NCBI RefSeq assembly: GCF_001938565.1
Contig: NZ_MSYM01000001.1
Location: 124,001-188,000, forward strand
Direction: 5' to 3'
DNA: 64,000 nucleotides
Source of the DNA: Rhodoferax antarcticus ANT.BR
Lineage (GTDB): Bacteria; Pseudomonadota; Gammaproteobacteria; Burkholderiales; Burkholderiaceae_C
A program made the translations under genes and the position numbers. The notes beneath the pieces were generated by a model. That model saw only the letters and a program-made list of their open reading frames with translations. It was not told the origin of the DNA and ran no database searches. This document shows, one piece after another, positions 22,020 through 30,833 of this stretch; positions within the stretch are counted from its first letter, which is position 1; each line of letters begins with the position of its first letter.

Positions 22020-23699
22020 CTATTGCGATGCGTCCGTTGGCGCAACACGCAACTCGCGGCGCAAGATCTTGCCGACATTGGACTTTGGTAGCGGCTCGGT
22101 GCGGAACTCGACAATGCGCGGCATCTTGTAGCCCGTCAGATGCTGCCTGCAGTGCGCGAGCACTTCAGCCTCTGTCAGTTCAGTTTTTTGGCGCACGATC
22201 ACGGCTTTGACTGCCTCGCCCGAACGCTCGTCGGGAACGCCAATCACGCCAGCCTCCAGTACGCCGGGGTGCATCGTCAGCACGTCCTCAATTTCGTTCG
22301 GAAACACCTTGAAACCCGAGATCACGATCATGTCTTTTTTGCGGTCGGTGATGCGAATGCTGCCGCGTTCATCCATCACCCCCATGTCACCCGTGAGCAT
22401 CCAGCCATCGGCGGTAAACATGTTGGCCGTTTCTTCGGGTCGGTTCCAGTAGCCTTTCATGATCTGCGGGCCGCGCAAGCCGATCTCGCCGACTTGGCCC
22501 AGCGCGACCGGCACGCCATCTTCGTCAAGGATGGTTGCATCGGTGCTTGGCACCGGAACACCAATCTGACCGCTCCATTCTTGGACCGTGACGGGGTTTG
22601 CAATCGCCACCGGCGCACTTTCAGTCAGGCCGTAGCCTTCAACCAAGGACACACCCGCCCTCTGATTCCAGCGATGCGCCACCACTTGCTGCACCGCCAT
22701 GCCACCGGCCACGGTGAGCTTCAATCGACTCAGATCGACATCGGCGAAGTCTGGCGCATCAAGTAGCGCTCTAAACAGCGTGTTCACGCCGATGATCGCG
22801 GTAAAGCGCGTCTGCTTGAGCACCTTCAGAAACGCGGGCATGTCGCGTGGGTTGGCAATCAGCACCGCCAGCGCACCTTTGCTGAAGAATGACAGCGTGC
22901 CTGTCAGGGCGAACACGTGGTACAGCGGCAGCGGGATGATCAAGGTCTCTTCGCCGTCGTTGAGGTTCGGCGACATCCATACGGCCACTTGGAGGACATT
23001 GGCCACCATGTTACCGTGGCTGAGCATCGTGCCCTTGGCCACGCCGGTGGTGCCTCCGGTGTATTGCAGAAAGGCCAGATCGTCGTGGGTCAGCACCACG
23101 TCTTGCAGTGCCTGCGCGCGGCCGGACGACAACACCTCTTTGAAATCGATCGCACCCTCCAGCTGCCATGGCGGTACCATCTTTTTCACATACTTGACCA
23201 CGGTGTTCGTCAGTAACCGCTGAAGCGTGGGTAGCAGATCACCTACCTGCGTTGTGATCACGGTGCGTATCGGTGTGGTTTGAACCACCTGCGCCAGGGT
23301 GTGTGCAAAGTTTTCCAGCACAACGATGGCGGTTGCGCCACTGTCTTTAAGTTGGTACGCGAGCTCTCGGGGGGTGTACAGCGGGTTGACATTGACCGCC
23401 ACCATGCCCGCACGCAGCACCCCAAACAATGCAACGGGGTATTGCAAGAGGTTAGGCATCATCAGCGCCACACGGTCACCGCGTTGCAGTTTTGCCACCT
23501 TTTGTAGCCAAGCGGCAAAGGCGCGACTTGCGTCGTCGATTTGCCGAAACGACAAGGTCGTGCCCATCGAGCTATAGGCTGGCAAATCAACAAAGCGCGC
23601 ACAGGTGACCTCAAACATGTCTTTGAGCGAAGAATATCGTTGGATATCGATCTCGACGGGAACGCCGGCCGGGTATTGGCCTAGCCAAGTCTTGTTCAT
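22020..23699 (-). CDS. fadD: Long-chain fatty acid-CoA ligase
   Basis: Activates fatty acids as acyl-CoA for beta-oxidation. 559 residues, close to E. coli FadD. AMP-binding motifs are LQYTGGTTGVAKGTMLSHGN, EGYGLTESAPV, LTGDMGVMDERG and DRKKDMIVISGFKVFPNEIE, the last being the fatty-acyl-CoA synthetase signature. The frame is open further upstream, but the ATG at 23699 is preceded by GAGGAATCC and starts family-like sequence (NKTWLGQYPAGVP). Confidence 0.94.
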   Translation of the reverse strand: MNKTWLGQYPAGVPVEIDIQRYSSLKDMFEVTCARFVDLPAYSSMGTTLSFRQIDDASRAFAAWLQKVAKLQRGDRVALMMPNLLQYPVALFGVLRAGMVAVNVNPLYTPRELAYQLKDSGATAIVVLENFAHTLAQVVQTTPIRTVITTQVGDLLPTLQRLLTNTVVKYVKKMVPPWQLEGAIDFKEVLSSGRAQALQDVVLTHDDLAFLQYTGGTTGVAKGTMLSHGNMVANVLQVAVWMSPNLNDGEETLIIPLPLYHVFALTGTLSFFSKGALAVLIANPRDMPAFLKVLKQTRFTAIIGVNTLFRALLDAPDFADVDLSRLKLTVAGGMAVQQVVAHRWNQRAGVSLVEGYGLTESAPVAIANPVTVQEWSGQIGVPVPSTDATILDEDGVPVALGQVGEIGLRGPQIMKGYWNRPEETANMFTADGWMLTGDMGVMDERGSIRITDRKKDMIVISGFKVFPNEIEDVLTMHPGVLEAGVIGVPDERSGEAVKAVIVRQKTELTEAEVLAHCRQHLTGYKMPRIVEFRTEPLPKSNVGKILRRELRVAPTDASQ

Positions 23700-23870
23700 G
23701 GATTCCTCTTCCCTGTGATATTTGGAATCATAGGGCTGGGTAGGCACTAGATGTGTGCAGCATCCCGCAATGGTAATCAAAAGGGGCAAGTGGCCCCAGA
23801 CCCCACCGGCCCAAGCGGCTAAACCCCGGATGCCCCTTAGGCCACCACGGCACTTCTACAATTGCTTCCC

Positions 23871-24992
23871 ATGAAAAACCAATATGACATCTGCATCCGG
23901 GGCGGCGGGATTGTGGGCCACACGCTGGCCCTGCTGCTGGCGCGCGAACGCTTGAGCGTCGGGCTGGTGGCCCAAAGCCCGGTGCGCCCGACGCCCGGCG
24001 GGCCAGACGTGCGGGCCTACGCGCTGAACGCCAAATCCAAAGCGCTGCTGGAGTCGGTGCGTTGCTGGCCCAGCCCGCAGCACGCCACGCCGGTCACACA
24101 GATGCGGGTGCTGGGTGACGACGGGGGCGAGGTGAACTTCTCAGCCGAAGCGCTAAACGTTTCGGCCCTGACCTGGATTGTGGATGTGCCGCTGCTCGAG
24201 GCGCGGTTGGCTGAAGCGATGCGGTTTCAGCCACAGATCGAGGTAATTGACTGCCCCAAGCCCGCGACCCTGACGGTGGTGTGTGAAGGCAAAGACAGCC
24301 GCACCCGCGCCGAACTGGGCGTAACGTTTGAGGTAACGCGCTACCCGCAGCGCGCCATAGCCGCCCGCCTGACCACCGAGCAAGCGCACGGCCAAACCGC
24401 CCGGCAGTGGTTTACCCAAGGCGAAATCCTGGCCTTTTTGCCGCTGGACGGCGAGCAGGGTCACACCGTGGGCATTGTCTGGTCGGTGAAAGAAAGCCGG
24501 GTAGACGCATTGATGCAAGCCAGCGAAGAAGCCTTTTGCGCGGAGTTGGGCCAGGTCAGCGGCCAGTGTTTAGGCGGCCTGAAACTGTCCAGCGAGCGCG
24601 TTGCCTGGCCGCTAGTCGCAGCGCAGGCCAGCCGCTGGATTGGCTCCACGCCTGAAGGTAAATCCTGGGCGCTGGCGGGTGACGCCGCCCATGCGGTGCA
24701 TCCGCTGGCAGGCCAGGGTCTGAATCTGGGCCTGGGCGACGTCGCCGATCTGGCCAGCCTGCTGCACAGCCGGGCCTACTGGCGCCCGGTGAATGACAAC
24801 AAATTGCTGCGCCAGTACCAGCGCGCGCGCCGTGCCGAGGTCAGCGCCACCGCGCTGGCTATGGATAGCCTGCAGCAACTTTTTTCCAGTACCAGCCCCA
24901 CTTGGCAAGCCCTGCGCAACTGGGGCATGAATGGGTTTGAGCGCAGCAGCCTGGCCAAGCAATGGGCGGCCCGTTACGCCATGGGCTTGTAA
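23871..24992 (+). CDS. FAD-dependent UbiH/UbiF-type hydroxylase
   Basis: A flavoprotein monooxygenase of the ubiquinone ring-hydroxylase family (373 residues). The Rossmann motif near the N-terminus is IRGGGIVGHTLALLLARE, and the second FAD motif is ALAGDAAHAVHPLAGQGLNL. The middle DG-type motif is weakly seen as VVCEGKDSRTR. Most likely acts in ubiquinone synthesis, but which ring position it hydroxylates cannot be told. The dsbC gene follows 41 bp downstream on the same strand. Confidence 0.85.
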   Translation: MKNQYDICIRGGGIVGHTLALLLARERLSVGLVAQSPVRPTPGGPDVRAYALNAKSKALLESVRCWPSPQHATPVTQMRVLGDDGGEVNFSAEALNVSALTWIVDVPLLEARLAEAMRFQPQIEVIDCPKPATLTVVCEGKDSRTRAELGVTFEVTRYPQRAIAARLTTEQAHGQTARQWFTQGEILAFLPLDGEQGHTVGIVWSVKESRVDALMQASEEAFCAELGQVSGQCLGGLKLSSERVAWPLVAAQASRWIGSTPEGKSWALAGDAAHAVHPLAGQGLNLGLGDVADLASLLHSRAYWRPVNDNKLLRQYQRARRAEVSATALAMDSLQQLFSSTSPTWQALRNWGMNGFERSSLAKQWAARYAMGL

Positions 24993-25033
24993 GCCGTTTC
25001 GACTTTTTTGAACCTTATCTGGACAGAGTACGT

Positions 25034-25771
25034 ATGAAAACTACCCGCCTTGCCTCCCTCGCGTTGCTTGCATGCGCCACGCTGATGGCCGCCAGCACCG
25101 TTACCAGCGCTTTCGCGCAAGAGGCGGCGATTCGTAAAAACCTGGGCGAGCGCATCCCGCAGATTGGCAAGATTGATGAGGTGAGCAAAACCGGCGTCCC
25201 CGGCTTGTACGAGATTCGCATCAACGGCACCGACATTCTGTACACCGACGCGCAGGGCGACTACCTGATCCAGGGCAACCTGATCGACACCAAACAAAAG
25301 CGCAACCTCACCGAAGAGCGCGTGGACAAGCTCTCGGCGATTCAGTTCGACACGTTGCCGTTCAAAGACGCCTTCACCATCGTGCGTGGCAACGGCAAGC
25401 GCAAGCTGGCGGTGTTTGAAGACCCGAACTGCAGCTACTGCAAACGCTTTGAGGCCAACCTGGAGCAGGTCAAAGACGTGACCGTTTACCTGTTCCTCTA
25501 CCCGGTACTCGGGCAGAAGTCGGTGGAGCTGTCTAACGCCATCTGGTGCGCGAAAGATAAACCCAAGGTATGGCACGACTGGATGGTCAAAAACATCAAT
25601 CCTGCCAACGCCAAATGCGACACCGCTGCGGTAAATCGCAATAGTCAGTTGGGCAAAAAATACAAGATCACCGGCACACCCACCCTGGTGTTTGCCGACG
25701 GCTCGCGCGTGCCGGGCGCCATCAGCGCGGAGCAGGTCGAGCAGCGCCTGGCACAAGCCAGCGGCCAATAG
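25034..25771 (+). CDS. dsbC: Thiol:disulfide interchange protein DsbC
   Basis: Periplasmic disulfide isomerase. A signal peptide (RLASLALLACATLMAAS up to SAFAQ) is followed by the dimerisation domain (IPQIGKIDEVSKTGVPGLYE) and a thioredoxin-fold domain with active site CSYC at about 133-136 (FEDPNCSYCKRFE) and the cis-Pro loop TGTPTLVF. 245 residues. The ATG at 25034 begins the signal peptide. It lies 3 bp upstream of the M61 peptidase gene, probably in one transcript. Confidence 0.94.
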   Translation: MKTTRLASLALLACATLMAASTVTSAFAQEAAIRKNLGERIPQIGKIDEVSKTGVPGLYEIRINGTDILYTDAQGDYLIQGNLIDTKQKRNLTEERVDKLSAIQFDTLPFKDAFTIVRGNGKRKLAVFEDPNCSYCKRFEANLEQVKDVTVYLFLYPVLGQKSVELSNAIWCAKDKPKVWHDWMVKNINPANAKCDTAAVNRNSQLGKKYKITGTPTLVFADGSRVPGAISAEQVEQRLAQASGQ

Positions 25772-25774
25772 GCC

Positions 25775-27616
25775 ATGCCGCGTACCGCCCGTCCTCGTAC
25801 CGCCCCGCCCTGCCCGCTGGACTACCAGGTCAGCGTGGCTGACCTGCACGCCCACCTGTTTGCGGTCACGCTGACCGTTGCCCGCCCGCAAGCCAGTCAA
25901 ATTGTGAGTTTGCCGGTGTGGATTGCCGGCAGCTACATGGTGCGCGAGTTTTCCAAACACCTGCAGAGCCTGCAGGCGCAGCAAGGCAAGCAGGCGCTGG
26001 CCATCACCCAGTTGGACAAATGCACTTGGCAAGTGGACTGCCAGACTAGCAAACCCCTGACGCTGAGCTACCAGGTTTACGCCTTTGATAACTCGGTACG
26101 CACCGCTTGGCTGGATACGCAACGCGGCTTTTTCAACGGCACCAGCCTGTGCCTGAAAGTGCACGGCCAGGAAGACCAGCCGCACCGCCTCACGCTTGCC
26201 CGCAGCGGCTGGCCCAAAGATTGGCAAGCGGCCACCGCGCTGCGACCCGACCAAGCCGATAAAAACGGTTTTGGCAGCTACCTGGCCGCTGATTACGACG
26301 AATTGGTCGACTCGCCGGTGGAAATGGGCGCTTTCTGGAGTGCCAACTTCACCGCCCGTGGCGTGCCGCACCGCTTTGTGGTGGCCGGTGCCAGCGCCAG
26401 CTTTGACAGCGCGCGCCTGCTGGCCGACACGCAAGCCATTTGCGAAGCCGAGATCGACTTCTGGCACGGCAAAGCGGCGAAGCGCCAAGCCAAAGGCAAG
26501 GGCGAAACTGCCCAAAGCCGACCGCCGCACGACCGTTATGTCTTCATGCTCAACGCGGTGGACAACAGCTACGGCGGGCTGGAGCACCGCCACAGCACCG
26601 CACTCATCTGCAAACGCGCCGACCTACCGCGCCTGGGTCAAGCCAAAGCCTTGACCGCCATGCACGGCTACACCAGCCTGCTGGGCCTGATCAGCCACGA
26701 GTACTTTCACACCTGGAACGTCAAGCGCCTGCGCCCTGCCGAATTCGCGCGCTATGACTATGCAAGCGAAAACTACACCGAACTGCTGTGGTTTTTTGAA
26801 GGCTTCACCAGTTACTACGACGACCTTCTGCTGCTGCGCGCAGGCCTGATTGACGACACCACCTACTTGGCCCTGTTGGGCAAAGCGCTCAACGCCGTGC
26901 TGCAAACCCCCGGCCGCCAAGTGCAAAGCGTGGCGCAGGCCAGCTTTGACGCCTGGGTCAAGTACTACCGGCAAGACGAAAACACCCTAAACGCCACCAT
27001 CAGCTACTACACCTTGGGCTCGCTGGTGGCGCTGTGTCTGGATTTAAGCCTGCGCCAAGGGGGCAAAACCAGCCTGGACGCGGTGATGCGCGCGCTGTGG
27101 CAGCGCTGCGCAGGCGGCCCAATGACGGAGGCTGACCTGCTGGCCGTGCTGCAGGCGCTGTCTGGAGAATCCTTTGCCGACCGGCTGGCCGCCTGGGTGC
27201 ACAGCACCACCGAGATGCCAGTGAAAGAACTGCTCGCCCAACAAGGTGTCACGCTGAAAGAAGAAGCGGCACCGCTGGCCGATCAACTCGGCCTGAAAGT
27301 GGCCGAGCTCGCAGGCATTCGCATCAGGGCGGTGCTGCGCGGCAGCGCGGCCGAGCAAGCCGGGCTGGCCGCAGGTGACGAGTGGCTGGGCATGGAAGTG
27401 GGCGCGGGCAAAGCCGCCCAAGGCTGGCGCCTGACAAAGTTGGATGACTTGCCGCTGTATCTGGGCAGCGCCAAAACCTTCCGCGCGCTGCTGGCCCGCG
27501 ACCAGCGGCTGGTGTCTCTCAGCCTAAATTTGCCCGATTCGGTGCGCGTCATCAAACTGCTTAAGTCCAGTAAAGCAGACCCTGCTTTGACTTGGCCTGC
27601 GCTGACTGTTTATTAG
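25775..27616 (+). CDS. M61-family (glycyl aminopeptidase-like) metallopeptidase with PDZ domain
   Basis: A 613-residue protein. The N-terminal beta domain (ISLPVWIAGSYMVREFSKH-like sequence) precedes the zinc-peptidase domain with HEYFHTWNVKRLRP at about 306-319, where the two His and a downstream Glu in LLWFFEGFTSYYDDLL bind zinc. A PDZ-like segment near 515-560 (VLRGSAAEQAGLAAGDEWLG) follows. No clear signal peptide is seen. The substrate is unknown. The TAG stop is the first contact with repeat R5. Confidence 0.9.
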   Translation: MPRTARPRTAPPCPLDYQVSVADLHAHLFAVTLTVARPQASQIVSLPVWIAGSYMVREFSKHLQSLQAQQGKQALAITQLDKCTWQVDCQTSKPLTLSYQVYAFDNSVRTAWLDTQRGFFNGTSLCLKVHGQEDQPHRLTLARSGWPKDWQAATALRPDQADKNGFGSYLAADYDELVDSPVEMGAFWSANFTARGVPHRFVVAGASASFDSARLLADTQAICEAEIDFWHGKAAKRQAKGKGETAQSRPPHDRYVFMLNAVDNSYGGLEHRHSTALICKRADLPRLGQAKALTAMHGYTSLLGLISHEYFHTWNVKRLRPAEFARYDYASENYTELLWFFEGFTSYYDDLLLLRAGLIDDTTYLALLGKALNAVLQTPGRQVQSVAQASFDAWVKYYRQDENTLNATISYYTLGSLVALCLDLSLRQGGKTSLDAVMRALWQRCAGGPMTEADLLAVLQALSGESFADRLAAWVHSTTEMPVKELLAQQGVTLKEEAAPLADQLGLKVAELAGIRIRAVLRGSAAEQAGLAAGDEWLGMEVGAGKAAQGWRLTKLDDLPLYLGSAKTFRALLARDQRLVSLSLNLPDSVRVIKLLKSSKADPALTWPALTVY

Positions 27617-27663
27617 GTTTTTAGCCCTCTAGCCCTTATGCCAAAAGGGATGGTAGCTATATA
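27615..27663 (-). repeat. Dispersed palindromic repeat, copy R5
   Basis: Minus-oriented copy (CCTCTAGCCCTTAT, then GGTAGCTAT on the plus strand). It fills the space between the M61 stop (27614-27616) and the TGA of the thiolase fossil (27666-27668), so it sits exactly between two convergent gene ends. Confidence 0.85.
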
Positions 27664-27665
27664 AA

Positions 27666-27750
27666 TCAAAGCATGTTTAGCGCCACCACCGTGGCTTCAC
27701 CGCCACCGATACATAGGGTAGCAACGCCTTTTTTAAGCCGCGAGGGAAAG
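27666..27750 (-). pseudogene. C-terminal remnant of an acetyl-CoA acetyltransferase (thiolase)
   Basis: The minus strand reads SRLKKGVATLCIGGGEATVV, then ALNML and a TGA. GVATLCIGGGEA is the C-terminal signature of thiolases, containing the last catalytic Cys loop and the glycine-rich segment. Upstream of it the frame carries no further thiolase sequence, so only about 27 codons survive, bounded by repeats R5 and R6. Confidence 0.7.
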
Positions 27751-27822
27751 AAGGCATCAGTTTTCTCTTTGCGGCTGGCTCGCTATACCACTAGGTGTTT
27801 CGCTGGCTGGCCTCTTTAAAAA

Positions 27823-27872
27823 CAATAGCTGTGAGCGCTTATGGGATAAGGGCTAGAGGTCAAAAAAGTCTA
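27823..27872 (+). repeat. Dispersed palindromic repeat, copy R6
   Basis: AATAGCTGTGAGCGCTTATG, then GGATAAGGGCTAGAGGTC, then AAAAAAGTCTAT. Its right edge contains a minus-strand TAG (27870-27872) that ends another fossil reading frame. Confidence 0.85.
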
Positions 27873-28030
27873 TATTTTTATTGCCGCCAGCCGAGCGGCG
27901 TGGTTGGTGATCTCCAGCCCACGCTCGCAAGCTGCTTTGGTGGGTGCCGCGCTGGTAATTTGCCAATACTGTTGATACACCATTAACCAAATGCCGCCGG
28001 TTTGCACAATCAAGCCGACGGCTGTTGATG
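27870..28030 (-). pseudogene. C-terminal remnant of an unidentified gene
   Basis: About 53 minus-strand codons with protein-like content (VGLIVQTGGIWLMVYQQYWQ, then TKAACERGLEITNHAARLAA) ending in a TAG at the edge of repeat R6. No start or family can be assigned. The remaining 157 bp up to the next gene show no structure I can support. Confidence 0.4.
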
Positions 28031-28187
28031 TTCGTATTTTATGGGGCTGCTGTTAGGTCGGACGCTTGACCTCATGCGTTGAGTTTTCTATTCTTTTATC
28101 CGTTTCTGGAGGGCCAGTTCCTGCCCGCGTCCAAGACTGAAGTGGTAAGTCATTGGGCTCTTGTTAGCCCATTTAACAGATCTAAAC

Positions 28188-29810
28188 CTATTGGCATTTC
28201 CTGGCAGCAGCAGCTTCCATACTAGAAAAGGAGTTGTTTCCGCCCAGGCCAATAGCCCCCCATTTGGCGTTCTTATCACGGTACATTTTGTGTTCGGCAC
28301 CGCCGCTGCAACGGATCAAAAAGATGGTGTGGGTCGCGTCAAACCCAAATTCAGCAAAGCCACCTTGGTATTGCCTGATTAGCTTCCAGCTATCGCTTCG
28401 GTCTTTAGCCGCAGTTACGCGGCTGGTATCTGCCGGCACGCTCGATGCCTCTGAGTTTCTTCTCTGCACGGTTTGATCTACTGCGCTGGCCTTGGCTCCG
28501 GCCTCATTGCTGACACGCGCCATCTCGTCGTAGATACCTGCTGCCACCTGGCTTTTTGACACATTGGTACTGCGATCCGCTCGCTGAAACGCAAGGTCTA
28601 CCGGGTGAACACCGCCAAGCAATGAGTGACTCAAGGTGTCGGCGTCCGACGCCATCGCGGTGAGAGGGGCAGGTGATAGAACAATGTTGACGATTTCCAG
28701 AACAGGCGTTTGTGTTGCCTGGAAAACTTTAGTGCCGCCAAACGTCATACCCGATGCCATGCCGGTGCCACCGGCTGCCGCTTGCCACTCCATTTGATAG
28801 CTGGCCATTGCTCGGTAGCCGTTGCTTTTGGCAAGCACCAACTCTATGGGCTGGTCGAAGGTTTTAGTTTCTTCATTGTCAAAGTCGCAATCGCTCACTA
28901 GCATGAGGCCGCATGGACGGTTACCCCTCGATCGCCCCGTCACCTTCAGACGCGCCACGGCCTTAACGATATGGTCGAGTTGCGGTTTGTACAACTTGGT
29001 GTCTAGCGCCGCGTCGACACTCAATTTCGAATTGACAGTGGCGTTAACACGCCGACCCGCCACCTGGGACAGTATCGAATCATCGCCTCCCGAAGAGTAA
29101 CTTTCACCGCCAGCGTTCAATTTGGCGTTGAGAACCAACATTTTGGCTTGCAAAGCATCGAGCATCGCAGCCTCAACAGTAGTGCTTTGTCGTGGTGTCA
29201 TAGCCAGGTCGAAGGCATTGCGCATGAGTGACCGATCAGCCGAGCTCTTGTACTGCGCCAGAAGCTCGGTGATTTGCACGCTGGCTTGGACAGTGGCTCG
29301 TGCGCTTTCCAGCACCTCAGGAGCAAAGGTCGATAAAACTTGATCGACGTAGGTTAGCTGCTGCTTTTTTAAATCTAGCGCGCTTTGTGCGTTCAATTGG
29401 ACCAGCATCAAATAGGCACTGCGATCCGGGCCCTGTAAGCCGCGCGTGTTGAGCAAAATAGGTTGGACTATGGTCCACCTGCTGACCATCTGTGGAAAGT
29501 CTTTTTGCTCACTGTCTGGAGACAGTATTGCTATTGCCGGCAGATCCTTGAGCACGGCTTCAAAGGTAGCCAACAAGTGTTCCAAGCCTTTTCTATTCGC
29601 GAGAAAGTGCGCCGCTTTGTCCACTGGTACAAAGTAGGCGGTTTCCTGCTGCCTTTCCTGCTTGTAGTTTTGCAACTTGATGGCGTTGCCGTGGACGTTG
29701 ATCTGCCCATACGCGGCACCAGCCCATAAACTGAAGGTAAGCGCAATGAATGCTGCACCTTTGGTTATTGGCGTTCGGGATTTAAAAAAAGCTAGAAGTT
29801 TTGGATGCAT
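28188..29810 (-). CDS. Orphan exported protein, 540 residues
   Basis: I do not recognise the family. A Sec signal peptide is visible (basic start, then GAAFIALTFSLWAGAAYGQ with cleavage after AYG or YGQ). The mature part is mainly helical and hydrophilic to about residue 240, then has GGESYSSGGDDS, a beta-rich section with CGLMLVSDCDFD, and a C-terminal domain ending FLIRCSGGAEHKMYRDKNAK and ARKCQ. Four cysteines suggest two disulfides. The ATG is part of the TA target into which IS630 copy 2 inserted, so any native promoter and leader now lie 1.1 kb away. Composition is less GC-rich than neighbouring genes, consistent with acquisition. Confidence 0.65.
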   Translation of the reverse strand: MHPKLLAFFKSRTPITKGAAFIALTFSLWAGAAYGQINVHGNAIKLQNYKQERQQETAYFVPVDKAAHFLANRKGLEHLLATFEAVLKDLPAIAILSPDSEQKDFPQMVSRWTIVQPILLNTRGLQGPDRSAYLMLVQLNAQSALDLKKQQLTYVDQVLSTFAPEVLESARATVQASVQITELLAQYKSSADRSLMRNAFDLAMTPRQSTTVEAAMLDALQAKMLVLNAKLNAGGESYSSGGDDSILSQVAGRRVNATVNSKLSVDAALDTKLYKPQLDHIVKAVARLKVTGRSRGNRPCGLMLVSDCDFDNEETKTFDQPIELVLAKSNGYRAMASYQMEWQAAAGGTGMASGMTFGGTKVFQATQTPVLEIVNIVLSPAPLTAMASDADTLSHSLLGGVHPVDLAFQRADRSTNVSKSQVAAGIYDEMARVSNEAGAKASAVDQTVQRRNSEASSVPADTSRVTAAKDRSDSWKLIRQYQGGFAEFGFDATHTIFLIRCSGGAEHKMYRDKNAKWGAIGLGGNNSFSSMEAAAARKCQ

Positions 29811-29827
29811 AAGTTATTAATATTAAG

Positions 29828-30010
29828 TTAGATACGTCCAAAGTTAAATTTATATTTGGACCCAAAGTTGTCAAGTATGTCACCAACATCAGCCTCCAAG
29901 GTTTCGCTGTCGCGACACTTGGCGGACACCCAGGTGTATTTCATCAGGTGCCAAAGCTTTTTAATACGATTAAGCTCCGGACTATACGGAGGGAGAAAAT
30001 AAAGTGTCAC
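29828..30010 (-). pseudogene. IS630 transposase, C-terminal frame (copy 2)
   Basis: A 60-residue frame (TLYFLPPYSPELNRIKKLWH, then GDILDNFGSKYKF). As in copy 1, the third catalytic acid is replaced (PELNRIKK instead of PELNPIE) and the frame is offset by one base from the central ORF. Confidence 0.75.
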
Positions 30011-30429
30011 ACCTTGTTTTCCAGCAAAGCCATGATTGGCTTGGTCGCCTTCGCTTTGTGAACTGATGCATTGTCAATGATGACGGTTATTTTCTTCCCA
30101 ACGTGTTCCTTGAGCAAGCCAATGAATCCAGCAAATATTTCTGCCGTTGTAGATTGCCAAATTTTGGCGCTGAATAGTTCCCCGGTGGACAGCATGGCAG
30201 CCAGCACGTTGAGCCGTTTTCCGCGTTTGGCCTCACTCAAATGACGACTTCCTTTGGGTGTCCAAGCGCTGCGATTGGGGTGTACTTGCGAGAATCCTGC
30301 CTCGTCACAGTAGGCCAACACCATCTCACCCGCAGCGGCTTGCGAACGCAGTCCAGCGATCTCTACTTGGGCAGATCTGAAAGCGGCTTCGTCTCTTTTT
30401 TTTTGAGCGATGAACGTGTGCGTTTTCAT
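30007..30429 (-). CDS. IS630 transposase, central DDE frame (copy 2)
   Basis: 140 residues with AYCDEAGFS and VIIDNASVHKAKA, almost identical to copy 1 (differences such as KTHTFIA for ETHTFIT). Here the ATG overlaps a TGA that closes the HTH frame (ATGA), so this frame could be expressed by translational coupling instead of slippage. The A9 run is conserved at 30396-30404. Confidence 0.85.
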   Translation of the reverse strand: MKTHTFIAQKKRDEAAFRSAQVEIAGLRSQAAAGEMVLAYCDEAGFSQVHPNRSAWTPKGSRHLSEAKRGKRLNVLAAMLSTGELFSAKIWQSTTAEIFAGFIGLLKEHVGKKITVIIDNASVHKAKATKPIMALLENKV

Positions 30430-30833
30430 ACAAATTGGGCCTTCTTCAATGCCTGGGTCAGTGTGTTTAGATGCACCAAAGTGCCGCCGGCGTCGACGTG
30501 TTTGGCCAACAGCGCCTTGGCTGTCAATGGCTCCTTCTCTGCCGCGTCCAAGAGCCTTTCAAGTTGCTCTGGGGTGATCTTCCTTGGCGCGCCACTGCGA
30601 GGTGCATCAACCAGCGACTCAAAACCACGCTTGAGCCAATCAATACGCGTCAAGCCGACTGTGCGAATATCTATGCCAGCAGTTTCAGCAATCACTTTCA
30701 TGGATAGTCCATCATCAAAGAGAATCAATGTTTTGGCGCGTTCACGCTCACGCCAGTTTGAACCACGATCAATAATATGTTGCAGCTGGAATCGCTCTTG
30801 TGGGAGTAAAGTTAACGTCACCTTCTTTGCCAA
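30426..30833 (-). CDS. IS630 transposase, N-terminal helix-turn-helix frame (copy 2)
   Basis: 135 residues, same HTH region as copy 1, but a TGG-to-TGA change (30426-30428) ends it after KKAQFV, before the A9 slippery run. A fused transposase therefore cannot be made by slippage in this copy. Confidence 0.85.
   Translation of the reverse strand: MAKKVTLTLLPQERFQLQHIIDRGSNWRERERAKTLILFDDGLSMKVIAETAGIDIRTVGLTRIDWLKRGFESLVDAPRSGAPRKITPEQLERLLDAAEKEPLTAKALLAKHVDAGGTLVHLNTLTQALKKAQFV

Noticed and set aside
21699-22091. 130-codon plus-strand frame between ychF and fadD
   Set aside because: It runs into the fadD 3' end, has no Shine-Dalgarno and no family features.
24974-26593. 539-codon minus-strand frame opposite dsbC and the M61 peptidase gene
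   Set aside because: It is antisense to two well-supported genes and has no domain features.
28034-28180. attC-like words (GTTAGGT, GTTGAGT, ATTTAAC) downstream of the 540-residue protein gene
   Set aside because: No pair in the right order with complementary arms between them was found, so a second cassette could not be supported.
28088-28300. 70-codon minus-strand frame overlapping the end of the 540-residue gene
   Set aside because: More than half overlaps the larger gene, and it has no start signal or recognisable content.
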